In this document: piece by piece, positions 1 to 5,283 of the stretch
Position numbering within the stretch: the stretch's first letter is position 1
How the letters are laid out: each line of letters opens with the position of its first letter
The notes under the pieces: generated by a model
The model's input: only the letters and a program-made list of their open reading frames with translations
Databases searched by the model: none
What the model was told of the DNA's origin: nothing
Translations under genes and position numbers: made by a program
Assembly: GCA_964625225.1 (NCBI GenBank)
Contig: CAZVAR010000163.1
Span: 1 to 7,449, forward strand
Length of the DNA stretch: 7,449 nt
Direction: 5' to 3'
Source of the DNA: CAZVAR01 sp964625225
GTDB lineage: Bacteria; Pseudomonadota; Alphaproteobacteria; JAJUGE01

Positions 1-393
1 GCTGCTCCTCTTCTGCTGCTGCGACGCTCGGCTCTGCCGCGGGTTCGGCAGGAGGTCGAGCACGGTCTCCGCGGGACGACACAGCCGTACACCGCGCGGT
101 GTCACGACGATCGGGCGATTGATCAAGATCGGGTGCCGGAGCATCAGGTCGATCAGCTCCTCGTCCGTCCATTTCGGATCGTCGAGGCCAAGCTCGTCAT
201 AGGGCGTACCCTTACGGCGCAACAGATCACGCGGCGAGAATCCCATACGACGGATCAGATCGACCAGCTCGTCGCGCGACGGCGGCGTCTTCAGATACTC
301 GATCACCCGCGGCTCCTCACCGGACTTGCGGATGAGGGCGAGCACGTTGCGCGAGGTGCCGCAAGCAGGGTTATGATAGATCGTGATCGTCAC
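1..393 (-). CDS. arsC: Arsenate reductase ArsC, glutaredoxin-linked type (3' end outside window)
   Basis: Reduces arsenate to arsenite in the cytoplasm with glutaredoxin and glutathione as electron donors. The first 131 residues are present and the C-terminus is cut by the window edge; the family is about 140 residues, so little is missing. The start MTITIYHNPACGTSRN matches the plasmid R773 ArsC N-terminus, with catalytic Cys11 and His7. The three arginines that bind arsenate in that enzyme are at 59, 93 and 106, in the segments RDLLRRK, HPILINRPIV and RLCRPAE. The start is GTG at 393-391, because the homology begins there; GAGG lies five bases upstream. The GTG overlaps the stop of the arsR-like gene in the tetranucleotide GTGA, so translation is probably coupled. 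The last visible residues (after about 118) are Gln/Arg/Ser-rich and unlike the R773 protein. The family call is very secure. Confidence 0.96.
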   Translation of the reverse strand, partial: MTITIYHNPACGTSRNVLALIRKSGEEPRVIEYLKTPPSRDELVDLIRRMGFSPRDLLRRKGTPYDELGLDDPKWTDEELIDLMLRHPILINRPIVVTPRGVRLCRPAETVLDLLPNPRQSRASQQQKRSS

Positions 394-773
394 GGGTGCC
401 TCACTCCGATGTGTCGATATTCAAGCCCGACGTCCGAAGGGGCGGCCGGCGCTGCGTCGGCGCGCTGAGGCACACACAGGTCCGGGTGCCCCTGGCGGCA
501 ATCCTCGGTCGGGAAGGTCAGTAGCCGCCGGGCGCCGTCGGCGTCCACCGCATGGAGGCTCTGCCGCTGCGCACGCCACGCGCGCAGCAGGCCGGCCCGC
601 TCGACTTGTGCCAAGTGGAACGGAAGCGTCGAGGCCGGAACGCCGAGCCGCGCTGCGATCGCACCGGCCGGTAGGCCGCTCGGTCCGTGCCGCACCGGAA
701 ATTGGGAGACTTCCGGCCGGGTCTCCTGCACCAGTGCCGCGCCAGCGGGTTTCGTTTCTGTTATCTCCGTCAT
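390..773 (-). CDS. arsR: ArsR/SmtB-family arsenic repressor, probably impaired
   Basis: Winged-helix metalloid-responsive repressor, 127 residues from ATG 773. AGGA lies ten bases upstream, a better start than the in-frame GTG at 803, which has no clear ribosome site. The fold is recognisable: QETR (17-19), LPAGAIAARLGVPASTL then FHLAQVERAGLLR (34-64, the helix-turn-helix), and DCRQGHPDLC near 91-100, equivalent to the DCCQG(R/H)PEIC metal-site tail of alphaproteobacterial ArsR proteins. Against the family pattern I remember, it carries Pro20, Ser23, Pro26, Pro51, His74, Pro88 and Arg93 where Leu, Phe, Leu, Ser, Tyr, Leu and Cys are usual. Prolines inside helices and loss of one of the paired cysteines suggest poor folding or sensing. 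The frame is open, so I keep it as a CDS rather than a pseudogene. It lies 134 bases downstream of the MFS gene and directly upstream of arsC. Confidence 0.78.
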   Translation of the reverse strand: MTEITETKPAGAALVQETRPEVSQFPVRHGPSGLPAGAIAARLGVPASTLPFHLAQVERAGLLRAWRAQRQSLHAVDADGARRLLTFPTEDCRQGHPDLCVPQRADAAPAAPSDVGLEYRHIGVRHP

Positions 774-907
774 CTTAGCGACGTCCTGTCGCCGTCGAGA
801 CACCGGTGGCGCAGATCCCGACGCGGCGACGCACCGCCTCCGCCGTCAAGCGAGCAACGTTTCGGCACTTCAGCATACTACAGGGATTCTTGCGAAAGCC
901 CGGTCGC

Positions 908-2122
908 CTACTCGGCGGGATGCGGGAGCGGTTCGGGCCGGGGCCGAAGCGACAGCGCCGAGAAGACCGCCGCCAGCAGCGTCGCCGCGACGAACCAGAG
1001 CACCAACGCAGCGCGGCCGCCGTCAAGCATCAGCCCGATCACGGTGGGCGCGATCGCCGAACCCGCATCGAGACCCGAATAGACGAAGCCGAACACCCGC
1101 CCGGTCGCGCCCTTCGGCGAGGCGGCGCGTACCAGCATGTCCCGGGACGGCGTCGTGATTCCCGAGCAGAACCCCGCGAGTGCTACGACCGCGATCAGCA
1201 CCGGCGGTGCCAGCGCGACGGTGCCGACCAGGATCAGGAAGGCCGCCGCCAGGGTCAGCCCGACCGCGACCGTGGCGGCGTGCCGCCGGCTGCGGTCGGC
1301 GAGCACGGCTCCGACCATGACTCCCGCCGCACCGCCGATCAGGAAGGCGGTCAGCGCGGCGCCCCCCGTGACTTCCGGCGTCCCGTAGAGCGCAAGCAGG
1401 GTCGTCGGCAGGAAGGACTGAACCCCGATCAGCGCCATGCTGAGCAGCAGGAAGTAGACGAAACACATGACCACCGGGCGCGTCAGCAGCGGCAATAGTC
1501 CGCAGCTCTCGTCCGTCGGGCGCGCGGACGCGGCGCTACGGTCATCGTGCAGGCTGCCGCGGAAGTGAACCAGCAGCGCGAGCACCGGCAGGCCGGCGGC
1601 TCCGACGAGGATCAGCGCCGTGCGCCAGTCGAACAAGGCGGCCAAGGCCAGCACCGTTACCGGTGCCGCTGCCCAGCCGAGATTGCCGCCCAACGTATGG
1701 ACGCCATAGGCGCGCCCCATCCGCCGCTCGTCCACCGAGGCGGTCAGGATCGAATAGTCGGCCGGATGGAAGACCGAGTTGCCCAGGCCGGCCAGCACCA
1801 CGAGTGGGACCAGGACCCAGAACCCGGGGGCCAGGCCGAATCCGAGTGTGGACAGGCTGAGCAGGCCGAAACCGAGGAACAGCATCGGCCGCGCCCCGAA
1901 GCGGTCGACCAGGAAGCCGGCCCCCGCCTGTCCCAGGCCGGAGCAGACGTAGAACAGGGTCATCAGCAGGCCGAGCTCGGCATAGCTGACCCCGAACGCC
2001 TGCTTCAGCGCCGGGAACAATGGCGGCAGCACGAGCTGGTAGAAATGGCTGCCGGCATGGGCGAGGCCGATCAGTCCCATCACGCGGACGTCACGCCCGA
2101 CCGGCGCAGTGGCAGTACTCAT
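908..2122 (-). CDS. Major facilitator superfamily transporter, fosmidomycin-resistance-like
   Basis: Inner-membrane secondary transporter of 404 residues, the normal MFS length, with about twelve hydrophobic segments. The signature loop between helices 2 and 3 is GFLVDRFGARP (69-79), repeated in weaker form as GAVLADRSRR (271-280) in the second half. FHPADY (118-123) followed by GVHTLGGNLGWAAAP recalls the Fsr/fosmidomycin-resistance branch. A polar cytoplasmic loop spans about 188-212. The start is ATG at 2122-2120, just before the homology; the open frame runs 36 codons further up but that part is Arg/Gly-rich and not MFS-like. The substrate cannot be read from sequence. Its position upstream of arsR-arsC on the same strand makes a metalloid or drug export role possible, but it is not the ArsJ type and arsB/acr3 are not in this window. 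The family call is secure; the role is open. Confidence 0.93.
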   Translation of the reverse strand: MSTATAPVGRDVRVMGLIGLAHAGSHFYQLVLPPLFPALKQAFGVSYAELGLLMTLFYVCSGLGQAGAGFLVDRFGARPMLFLGFGLLSLSTLGFGLAPGFWVLVPLVVLAGLGNSVFHPADYSILTASVDERRMGRAYGVHTLGGNLGWAAAPVTVLALAALFDWRTALILVGAAGLPVLALLVHFRGSLHDDRSAASARPTDESCGLLPLLTRPVVMCFVYFLLLSMALIGVQSFLPTTLLALYGTPEVTGGAALTAFLIGGAAGVMVGAVLADRSRRHAATVAVGLTLAAAFLILVGTVALAPPVLIAVVALAGFCSGITTPSRDMLVRAASPKGATGRVFGFVYSGLDAGSAIAPTVIGLMLDGGRAALVLWFVAATLLAAVFSALSLRPRPEPLPHPAE

Positions 2123-2159
2123 CGCACCGGGCCCCGGCCCCTGGTCCCGGCGACACAAG

Positions 2160-2184
2160 CCCGTGCGGCCACGCCCCGCACGGG
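2160..2184 (-). terminator. Perfect 9-bp hairpin between hydrolase and MFS genes
   Basis: CCCGTGCGG and CCGCACGGG form a perfect nine-base-pair stem with a seven-base loop. It lies about 80 bases past the hydrolase stop and 38 bases before the MFS start. On the minus strand it is followed by CTTGTGT, not a true T run, so it may be a weak or Rho-assisted terminator, or a structure in the leader of the MFS gene. Confidence 0.35.
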
Positions 2185-2264
2185 AACGGTCATCTCCGCT
2201 CGCGGCCACTCCCTGCGCCCGACGACGCACCGGGGCGCGGAACAGCGGACAATACGCATCTCGT

Positions 2265-3398
2265 TCAAAGCGGGTCGATCGCAGCGTGCACCATGCTGCA
2301 GATGCGGTCGAGCCGGCGGCTGTGCCAAGGGTCGGGGATGCGGCTGTTGCTGAGATAAGCGAAGGAGACGCCGGAATCCGGATCGGCCCAGCAATAGGAG
2401 GAACCGACCCCGCCGTGGCCGAAGGTGCGGGGCGAGGCGATCGTACCGAGGCCCCGGATCCTCTCGGTGAACCCCCGTAAATGCGGTCCGAGCCCGCGGT
2501 GCATCGGCATGCCCATATACTCGTCGATGCGGTCGCCGGTGAAGTTGCGGGTGACGAACTCGATTGTCCGCGGAGAGACGAGCCGGACGCCGTTCAGGCG
2601 GCCGCCGCTCAGCATCATCTGGTAGAAGGCGGCCATCGCCCGGGCCGTCGCGTAGCCGCCGCCCCCCGGAGAGCCGGCGAGCCGGAATTCGGGCCGGTTC
2701 TCCGCCGGCCGCTTCACCTGACGGCCCTCGGCGTCCGGCTCGTGCATGTCCACCGCGCGCTCGTGCTCGGAGACGGCCAGCCCGACATGGAGCTCGCGGC
2801 CGAGCCCGATCGGCTCGATCACCGCCGCCCGGATGAAGTCGCGAAAGTCCTTGCCGGTCACGGCCTCGATGAGCACGGCAGCGGTCCAATGGGCCGCCTG
2901 CGGGTGATAGACGACGCGGGAGCCGGGTGCCCATTCCAGCGTGAAGTCGCAGACCGTGCGGCGGAGCAGGGCATGATCGTCCCAGGCCTCCTCGGGGACG
3001 GTTGCGCCCGGAAAGCCGCCCTGATGGGTAAGAAGCTGCAGGATCGTAATGTCGCCCTTGCCGTTGCGGGCGAATTCCGGAACATGATCGGCGATCCGAT
3101 CGTCGTAGCAGAGCGCTCCCTGCTCGGCCAGGACCCAGATCGCGGCGGCGGTCACGACTTTGGTGTTGGAGTAGAGCAGCCAGAGCGTATCGGCACTGGC
3201 CGGCACCCGGGCCGGCTCCAGACGGGCATCGCCGAAGCTACGCTCGAGGACGAGCTTGCCGTGCCGCGCGAGCGCAATCTGTGCTCCCGGATAGCGGCCC
3301 TCCTCGACGTCGCGGCGGATCGATCCGACGAGGCGGTCGAGCGTGGCCGGATCGAACCCGAGGCTCGAGGGCTCGGCACTCTGCAAAGGGAAGGACAT
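2265..3398 (-). CDS. Serine hydrolase, class C beta-lactamase / family VIII esterase fold
   Basis: A 377-residue protein of the beta-lactamase-related (Pfam Beta-lactamase) superfamily, which includes esterases, D-aminopeptidases and AmpC. Catalytic SxxK is SNTK (Ser77, Lys80), preceded by TLWLLY. The second motif tyrosine is Tyr164 in YHPQ. The third motif, equivalent to KTG, is HGG (328-330) in TFGHGGVGSSY. LLTHQGG (122-128) is the usual LLxHxSG segment. The active-site YxN lacks its asparagine (YHP), as in many family VIII carboxylesterases, so an esterase is more likely than a true beta-lactamase. No signal peptide is visible, suggesting a cytoplasmic enzyme. The start is ATG 3398, with GAGGGAG about seven bases upstream; the open frame extends 46 codons further but that part is unlike the family. 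The natural substrate is unknown. Confidence 0.93.
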   Translation of the reverse strand: MSFPLQSAEPSSLGFDPATLDRLVGSIRRDVEEGRYPGAQIALARHGKLVLERSFGDARLEPARVPASADTLWLLYSNTKVVTAAAIWVLAEQGALCYDDRIADHVPEFARNGKGDITILQLLTHQGGFPGATVPEEAWDDHALLRRTVCDFTLEWAPGSRVVYHPQAAHWTAAVLIEAVTGKDFRDFIRAAVIEPIGLGRELHVGLAVSEHERAVDMHEPDAEGRQVKRPAENRPEFRLAGSPGGGGYATARAMAAFYQMMLSGGRLNGVRLVSPRTIEFVTRNFTGDRIDEYMGMPMHRGLGPHLRGFTERIRGLGTIASPRTFGHGGVGSSYCWADPDSGVSFAYLSNSRIPDPWHSRRLDRICSMVHAAIDPL

Positions 3399-3497
3399 CA
3401 GCGGCTCCCTCGCCCGGCCGACGGCACCGGGCCTGCTGTGGCGCGTTGCGACGGTCGCGACCGCCGCACGGTCCACGATAGCAGCAGCGGGGCCGCC

Positions 3498-3534
3498 AAA
3501 AAAAGGGGCCGCGCGGGGGGAAACCCGGCGGCCC
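3498..3534 (-). terminator. Strong intrinsic terminator (minus strand)
   Basis: On the minus strand GGGCCGC then CGGG pair with CCCG and GCGGCCC (eleven base pairs, one bulged C, loop TTTCCC), followed by C and seven T residues. It is the only classic GC-hairpin-plus-T-tract in the window. It lies 125 bases past the stop of the 74-residue gene and 100 bases before the hydrolase start, so it either ends that gene's transcript, ends the candidate small RNA proposed here, or acts as an attenuator in the hydrolase leader. Confidence 0.8.
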
Positions 3535-3574
3535 AAGTCAGGGAGGAAACGCCAAGCCAGCAGCGCTGGCCAGG
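3498..3574 (-). ncRNA. Candidate small RNA with anti-Shine-Dalgarno segment
   Basis: A transcript of about 77 nucleotides is predicted from the promoter-like pair at 3580-3609 to the T tract at 3498. It would fold into a 5' hairpin, GCCAGC-GCT-GCTGGC (3556-3570), a single-stranded linker containing TTTCCTCCCTGA (3539-3550), and the intrinsic terminator hairpin. The CCUCCC stretch is complementary to the Shine-Dalgarno AGGAGG core, as in several C-rich alphaproteobacterial small RNAs. This architecture is an inference from pattern; no homologue is recognised. The alternative is that this is simply the 3' untranslated region of the upstream small gene, or the hydrolase leader. Confidence 0.4.
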
Positions 3575-3579
3575 ACCTG

Positions 3580-3609
3580 TATATTGCATCGCAAGATCAG
3601 ATTTCGCAA
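3580..3609 (-). promoter_or_regulatory. Promoter-like -35/-10 pair
   Basis: TTGCGA (3609-3604) and AATATA (3585-3580) are separated by 18 bases on the minus strand. Transcription would start near 3574. It could drive the candidate small RNA or, with read-through of the terminator, the serine hydrolase. The AT-rich -10 stands out in GC-rich surroundings, but this is pattern reading only. Confidence 0.4.
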
Positions 3610-3618
3610 GCGCGAAAT
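3601..3618. promoter_or_regulatory. Palindrome overlapping the -35, possible operator
   Basis: ATTTCGC and GCGAAAT form a perfect seven-base inverted repeat around the spacer AAGC, covering the proposed -35 hexamer. A direct repeat TCGCAAG occurs at 3589-3595 and again at 3604-3610. The position suits a repressor site, but no regulator can be named. Confidence 0.3.
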
Positions 3619-3658
3619 GCGCCGTGCCGATACTTTCCGAAATCGCTGGCGCCGCTGC

Positions 3659-3883
3659 TCAGTTCACCGCGGCGTAGCTGTCTACCATGCCCGAGATCCG
3701 TGCCCGGGCCGCCCGCATGTCGCCGAAGCCGTCGAACTCCACCCGTCCGACGATCCGGTCGGCCCGCCCCTGCCAATCCAGGCTGACCGCGATGAAGGCG
3801 TTGCCCTCCTGGGCATAACAGACCACGCCGGCGCCGCTCCTGAGTTGACGAAAATAACGAAGATGCGAGGGATTGATCGTCAT
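3659..3883 (-). CDS. Unrecognised 74-residue protein
   Basis: Small protein of no family I recognise. It has a clear ribosome site, AAGGGGG, about ten bases before ATG 3883, which is the best argument that it is a real gene. The sequence is mixed alpha/beta in character: MTINPSHLRYFRQL, then a strand-like SGAGVVCYAQEGNAFIAVSLDW (15-37), then RVEFDGFGDMRAARARISGMVDSY (47-70). No signal peptide or membrane segment is seen and one cysteine (Cys22) is present. It could be a small stress or adaptor protein, but nothing in the sequence shows a function. It lies 175 bases downstream of ydcH on the same strand, with its own promoter-like signals in between. Confidence 0.7.
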   Translation of the reverse strand: MTINPSHLRYFRQLRSGAGVVCYAQEGNAFIAVSLDWQGRADRIVGRVEFDGFGDMRAARARISGMVDSYAAVN

Positions 3884-3915
3884 ATTTTCGTTCCCCCTTC
3901 GATCATTGCGGCGCC

Positions 3916-3944
3916 CGCATACACGACGGATCGGGTGGAATCAA
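3916..3944 (-). promoter_or_regulatory. Possible promoter of the 74-residue gene
   Basis: TTGATT (3944-3939) and TATGCG (3921-3916) are 17 bases apart on the minus strand, 33 bases before the start codon. An AT-rich stretch, TTATTATTGTTG, lies just upstream of the -35 and could act as an UP-like element. Weak -10. Confidence 0.25.
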
Positions 3945-3962
3945 CAACAATAATAAGGACTT

Positions 3963-3978
3963 GCCGATCAGAATCGGC
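3963..3978 (-). terminator. Weak terminator-like hairpin after ydcH
   Basis: GCCGAT and ATCGGC form a six-base-pair stem with a four-base loop, 80 bases past the ydcH stop. On the minus strand it is followed by AAGTCCTTATTATTGTTGTT, T-rich but broken, so termination would be partial. It could also be an operator for the downstream small gene. Confidence 0.3.
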
Positions 3979-4058
3979 TATCCCCGACATGGCACCGCCG
4001 CCCCGGCAACGAGGCGGCGGCTGGCAGACCGACAGCGAGCTATGAACGGTTCAAGGCA

Positions 4059-4262
4059 TCAGTGGACGACGGCAGCCGCCGGGGCGGCGGTCGTGTGGGC
4101 CGCTCTCAGGCGCTGCATTTCGTCCTTCAAGCGAAGCTTTTCCTTTTTGAGTGCGGCGAGACGGGTGCTGTCGGGGAGCGGTCGCTTCAGTTCGGCTTCG
4201 ATCTGCCTTTCGAGCTCGGCATGACGTTCGGCGAGGGAAAGAGACCGGCCAGACATCTCCAT
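4059..4262 (-). CDS. YdcH / DUF465 family protein
   Basis: Small cytoplasmic helical protein of 67 residues, close to the family's usual 60-80. The core LSLAERHAELERQIEAELKR, then PLPDSTRLAALKKEKLRLKDEMQRLR, is the DUF465 pattern: two heptad-rich helices joined by a Pro-Asp turn, likely a helical hairpin or coiled coil. The family's molecular role is not established. GGAGGT lies four bases before ATG 4262 and ten before the alternative ATG 4256; both starts are possible and differ by two residues. The C-terminal tail (about 53-67) is Ala/Thr/Val-rich and outside the domain. It is separated from the neighbours on both sides by non-coding DNA and appears to be a single-gene unit. Confidence 0.9.
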   Translation of the reverse strand: MEMSGRSLSLAERHAELERQIEAELKRPLPDSTRLAALKKEKLRLKDEMQRLRAAHTTAAPAAAVVH

Positions 4263-4276
4263 GGGCACCTCCGTAT

Positions 4277-4298
4277 CGACAGGCTCACAAGACTGTCG
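4277..4298 (-). repeat. Inverted repeat in the ydcH leader
   Basis: CGACAG and CTGTCG pair across a ten-base loop, 15 bases before the ydcH start codon and next to its ribosome site. It could modulate translation or be a protein-binding site. A six-base stem in GC-rich DNA can also arise by chance. Confidence 0.25.
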
Positions 4299-4311
4299 GT
4301 CGCCGATTTTG

Positions 4312-4340
4312 TAGGTAGGACGGTGGGAACTCACGATCAA
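4312..4340 (-). promoter_or_regulatory. Possible ydcH promoter
   Basis: TTGATC (4340-4335) and TACCTA (4317-4312) lie 17 bases apart on the minus strand, about 50 bases before the ydcH start. The -10 is a weak match; no other pair in this leader looks better. Confidence 0.25.
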
Positions 4341-4668
4341 GATGACGGACCGACAACGCCCGGACGCTTGCACTCCGACTTGTCCCCGGCCTGCCCGGGG
4401 CGGACGCTCTCGCGTTCCGAGACCTTGCGACCGGCGCGGTCTCCTCGTGAGCCGAGACGGGCCTCCGCCCTCTTACCATGAGGTTCCGGGGGGAGTCGGG
4501 TCGGGGCCGTCGCGCCTTAGGCCGCCGAGCATCCGCAAGGGCACGTCTCGGGGCACGGGGCCTGCGGCGGATCCACAAGCTTCGGGGCCCCGCACTGGGG
4601 CAGGATCAGAAGCCGTCGCGAGAGGAGACGGCCGGCGAAGCCGGCCCGGACAGGTACGGTGACCGGCG
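4341..4668. other. Non-coding interval between the cold-shock gene and ydcH
   Basis: About 330 bases without a credible gene. Open frames exist on both strands but encode Arg/Pro-rich, low-complexity peptides typical of non-coding GC-rich DNA and have no good ribosome site. It holds two hairpins: CCCCGG-CCTGC-CCGGGG (4384-4400) and the one at 4630-4646 listed separately. No RNA gene was recognised. Confidence 0.6.
4630..4646 (-). terminator. Hairpin after the cold-shock gene
   Basis: GGCCGGC and GCCGGCC form a perfect seven-base-pair stem; on the minus strand the loop is TTC, giving the compact C(TTCG)C-like tip common in bacterial terminators. It lies 22 bases past the stop codon. The following GTCTCCTCTC is pyrimidine-rich but not a T run, so termination is probable rather than certain. 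Confidence 0.5.
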
Positions 4669-5283
4669 TCAGAGGAATTCGACCCGGTCCGCCTCGGCTC
4701 CCCTCTCGGTCTCCCGAGCGAAGACGCGGACACGGACGCGCGGCTGCAAGGCTTCAAGGCCCGACCGGCGCAAGGCGCTTTCGTGAACGAAGATGTCCTT
4801 GTCGCCGCGATCGGGTACGATGAAGCCGAATCCCTTGTCGGCGTTATAGAATTTGACCGTCCCCTCGATCTCGCGGATGCGTGCAGGAGGCGGCGCGGCC
4901 ACGGGTGCACTGGCGCGGCCGGCCCGCGGCGCCGGCCCGGTCCGGCCCGGCTGGCGGGCGCGGGCGGGCTGACCCGGACGCCCTCGCCCCCGCGCAGGGG
5001 CGGCTGGCACCGGCGCTTCGGTCACCGAGTGGATCACCACGACCTGCGGCCCCTTCTGACCCGGACCGAGGTCGCAGACCAGGGTCGAGCCCGGGGTCAG
5101 CGCCTCGTAGCCGGCGGCACGTACGACGGACGCGTGCAGGAACGCATCGCCGGAGCCGTCATCCGGGGTGACAAATCCGAAACCCTTGTTCGGGTCGAAC
5201 CATTTGACCTGGGCGGACACGCCGGAGCGATAGATGTTGCCCGACCTGGACGGGCGATGCTCGGATGGGGGACGCAGTCTCAT
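4669..5283 (-). CDS. Two-cold-shock-domain nucleic-acid-binding protein
   Basis: RNA/single-stranded-DNA binding protein of 204 residues with two cold-shock domains, an arrangement common in Alphaproteobacteria. Domain 1 spans about 22-88 with AQVKWFDPNKGFGFV (RNP1 KGFGFV, 33-38) and DAFLH (RNP2, 46-50). Domain 2 spans about 139-204 with GTVKFYNADKGFGFI (150-155) and DIFVH (163-167). Between them (about 89-136) is a flexible linker rich in Ala, Pro, Arg and Gly. Such proteins act as RNA chaperones in cold or stationary-phase stress. The start is ATG 5283, the first in-frame ATG before domain 1; it lacks a clear Shine-Dalgarno, so GTG at codon 22 is an alternative. The open frame continues some 180 codons upstream, across the udgX promoter and into udgX on the other strand, and that part is not believed. 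It is divergent from udgX. Confidence 0.92.
   Translation of the reverse strand: MRLRPPSEHRPSRSGNIYRSGVSAQVKWFDPNKGFGFVTPDDGSGDAFLHASVVRAAGYEALTPGSTLVCDLGPGQKGPQVVVIHSVTEAPVPAAPARGRGRPGQPARARQPGRTGPAPRAGRASAPVAAPPPARIREIEGTVKFYNADKGFGFIVPDRGDKDIFVHESALRRSGLEALQPRVRVRVFARETERGAEADRVEFL

Noticed and set aside
806..1498. Long plus-strand open frame antisense to the MFS gene
   Set aside because: Arg/Gln/Asp-rich composition typical of the complement of a GC-rich gene; the opposite strand has clear MFS motifs.
908..2122. MFS gene as arsJ
   Set aside because: Its N-terminus and FHPADY segment do not resemble ArsJ, and no gapdh-type partner is present.
1547..2353. 268-residue plus-strand open frame
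   Set aside because: Antisense shadow of the MFS gene; rich in Gln, Glu and Ala, with no domain.
2119..2934. Minus-strand frame overlapping the hydrolase
   Set aside because: Out-of-frame shadow, Arg-rich, ending inside the MFS leader.
3399..3536. 46-codon N-terminal extension of the hydrolase
   Set aside because: Good ribosome site and family homology both point to ATG 3398; the extension would also run through the terminator hairpin.
3539..3550. AGGGAGGAAA on the plus strand as a ribosome site
   Set aside because: No start codon with a sensible frame follows at normal spacing; better explained as the complement of the small-RNA linker.
2481..3677. 398-residue plus-strand open frame
   Set aside because: Antisense to the serine hydrolase, whose SxxK and HGG motifs are intact on the other strand.
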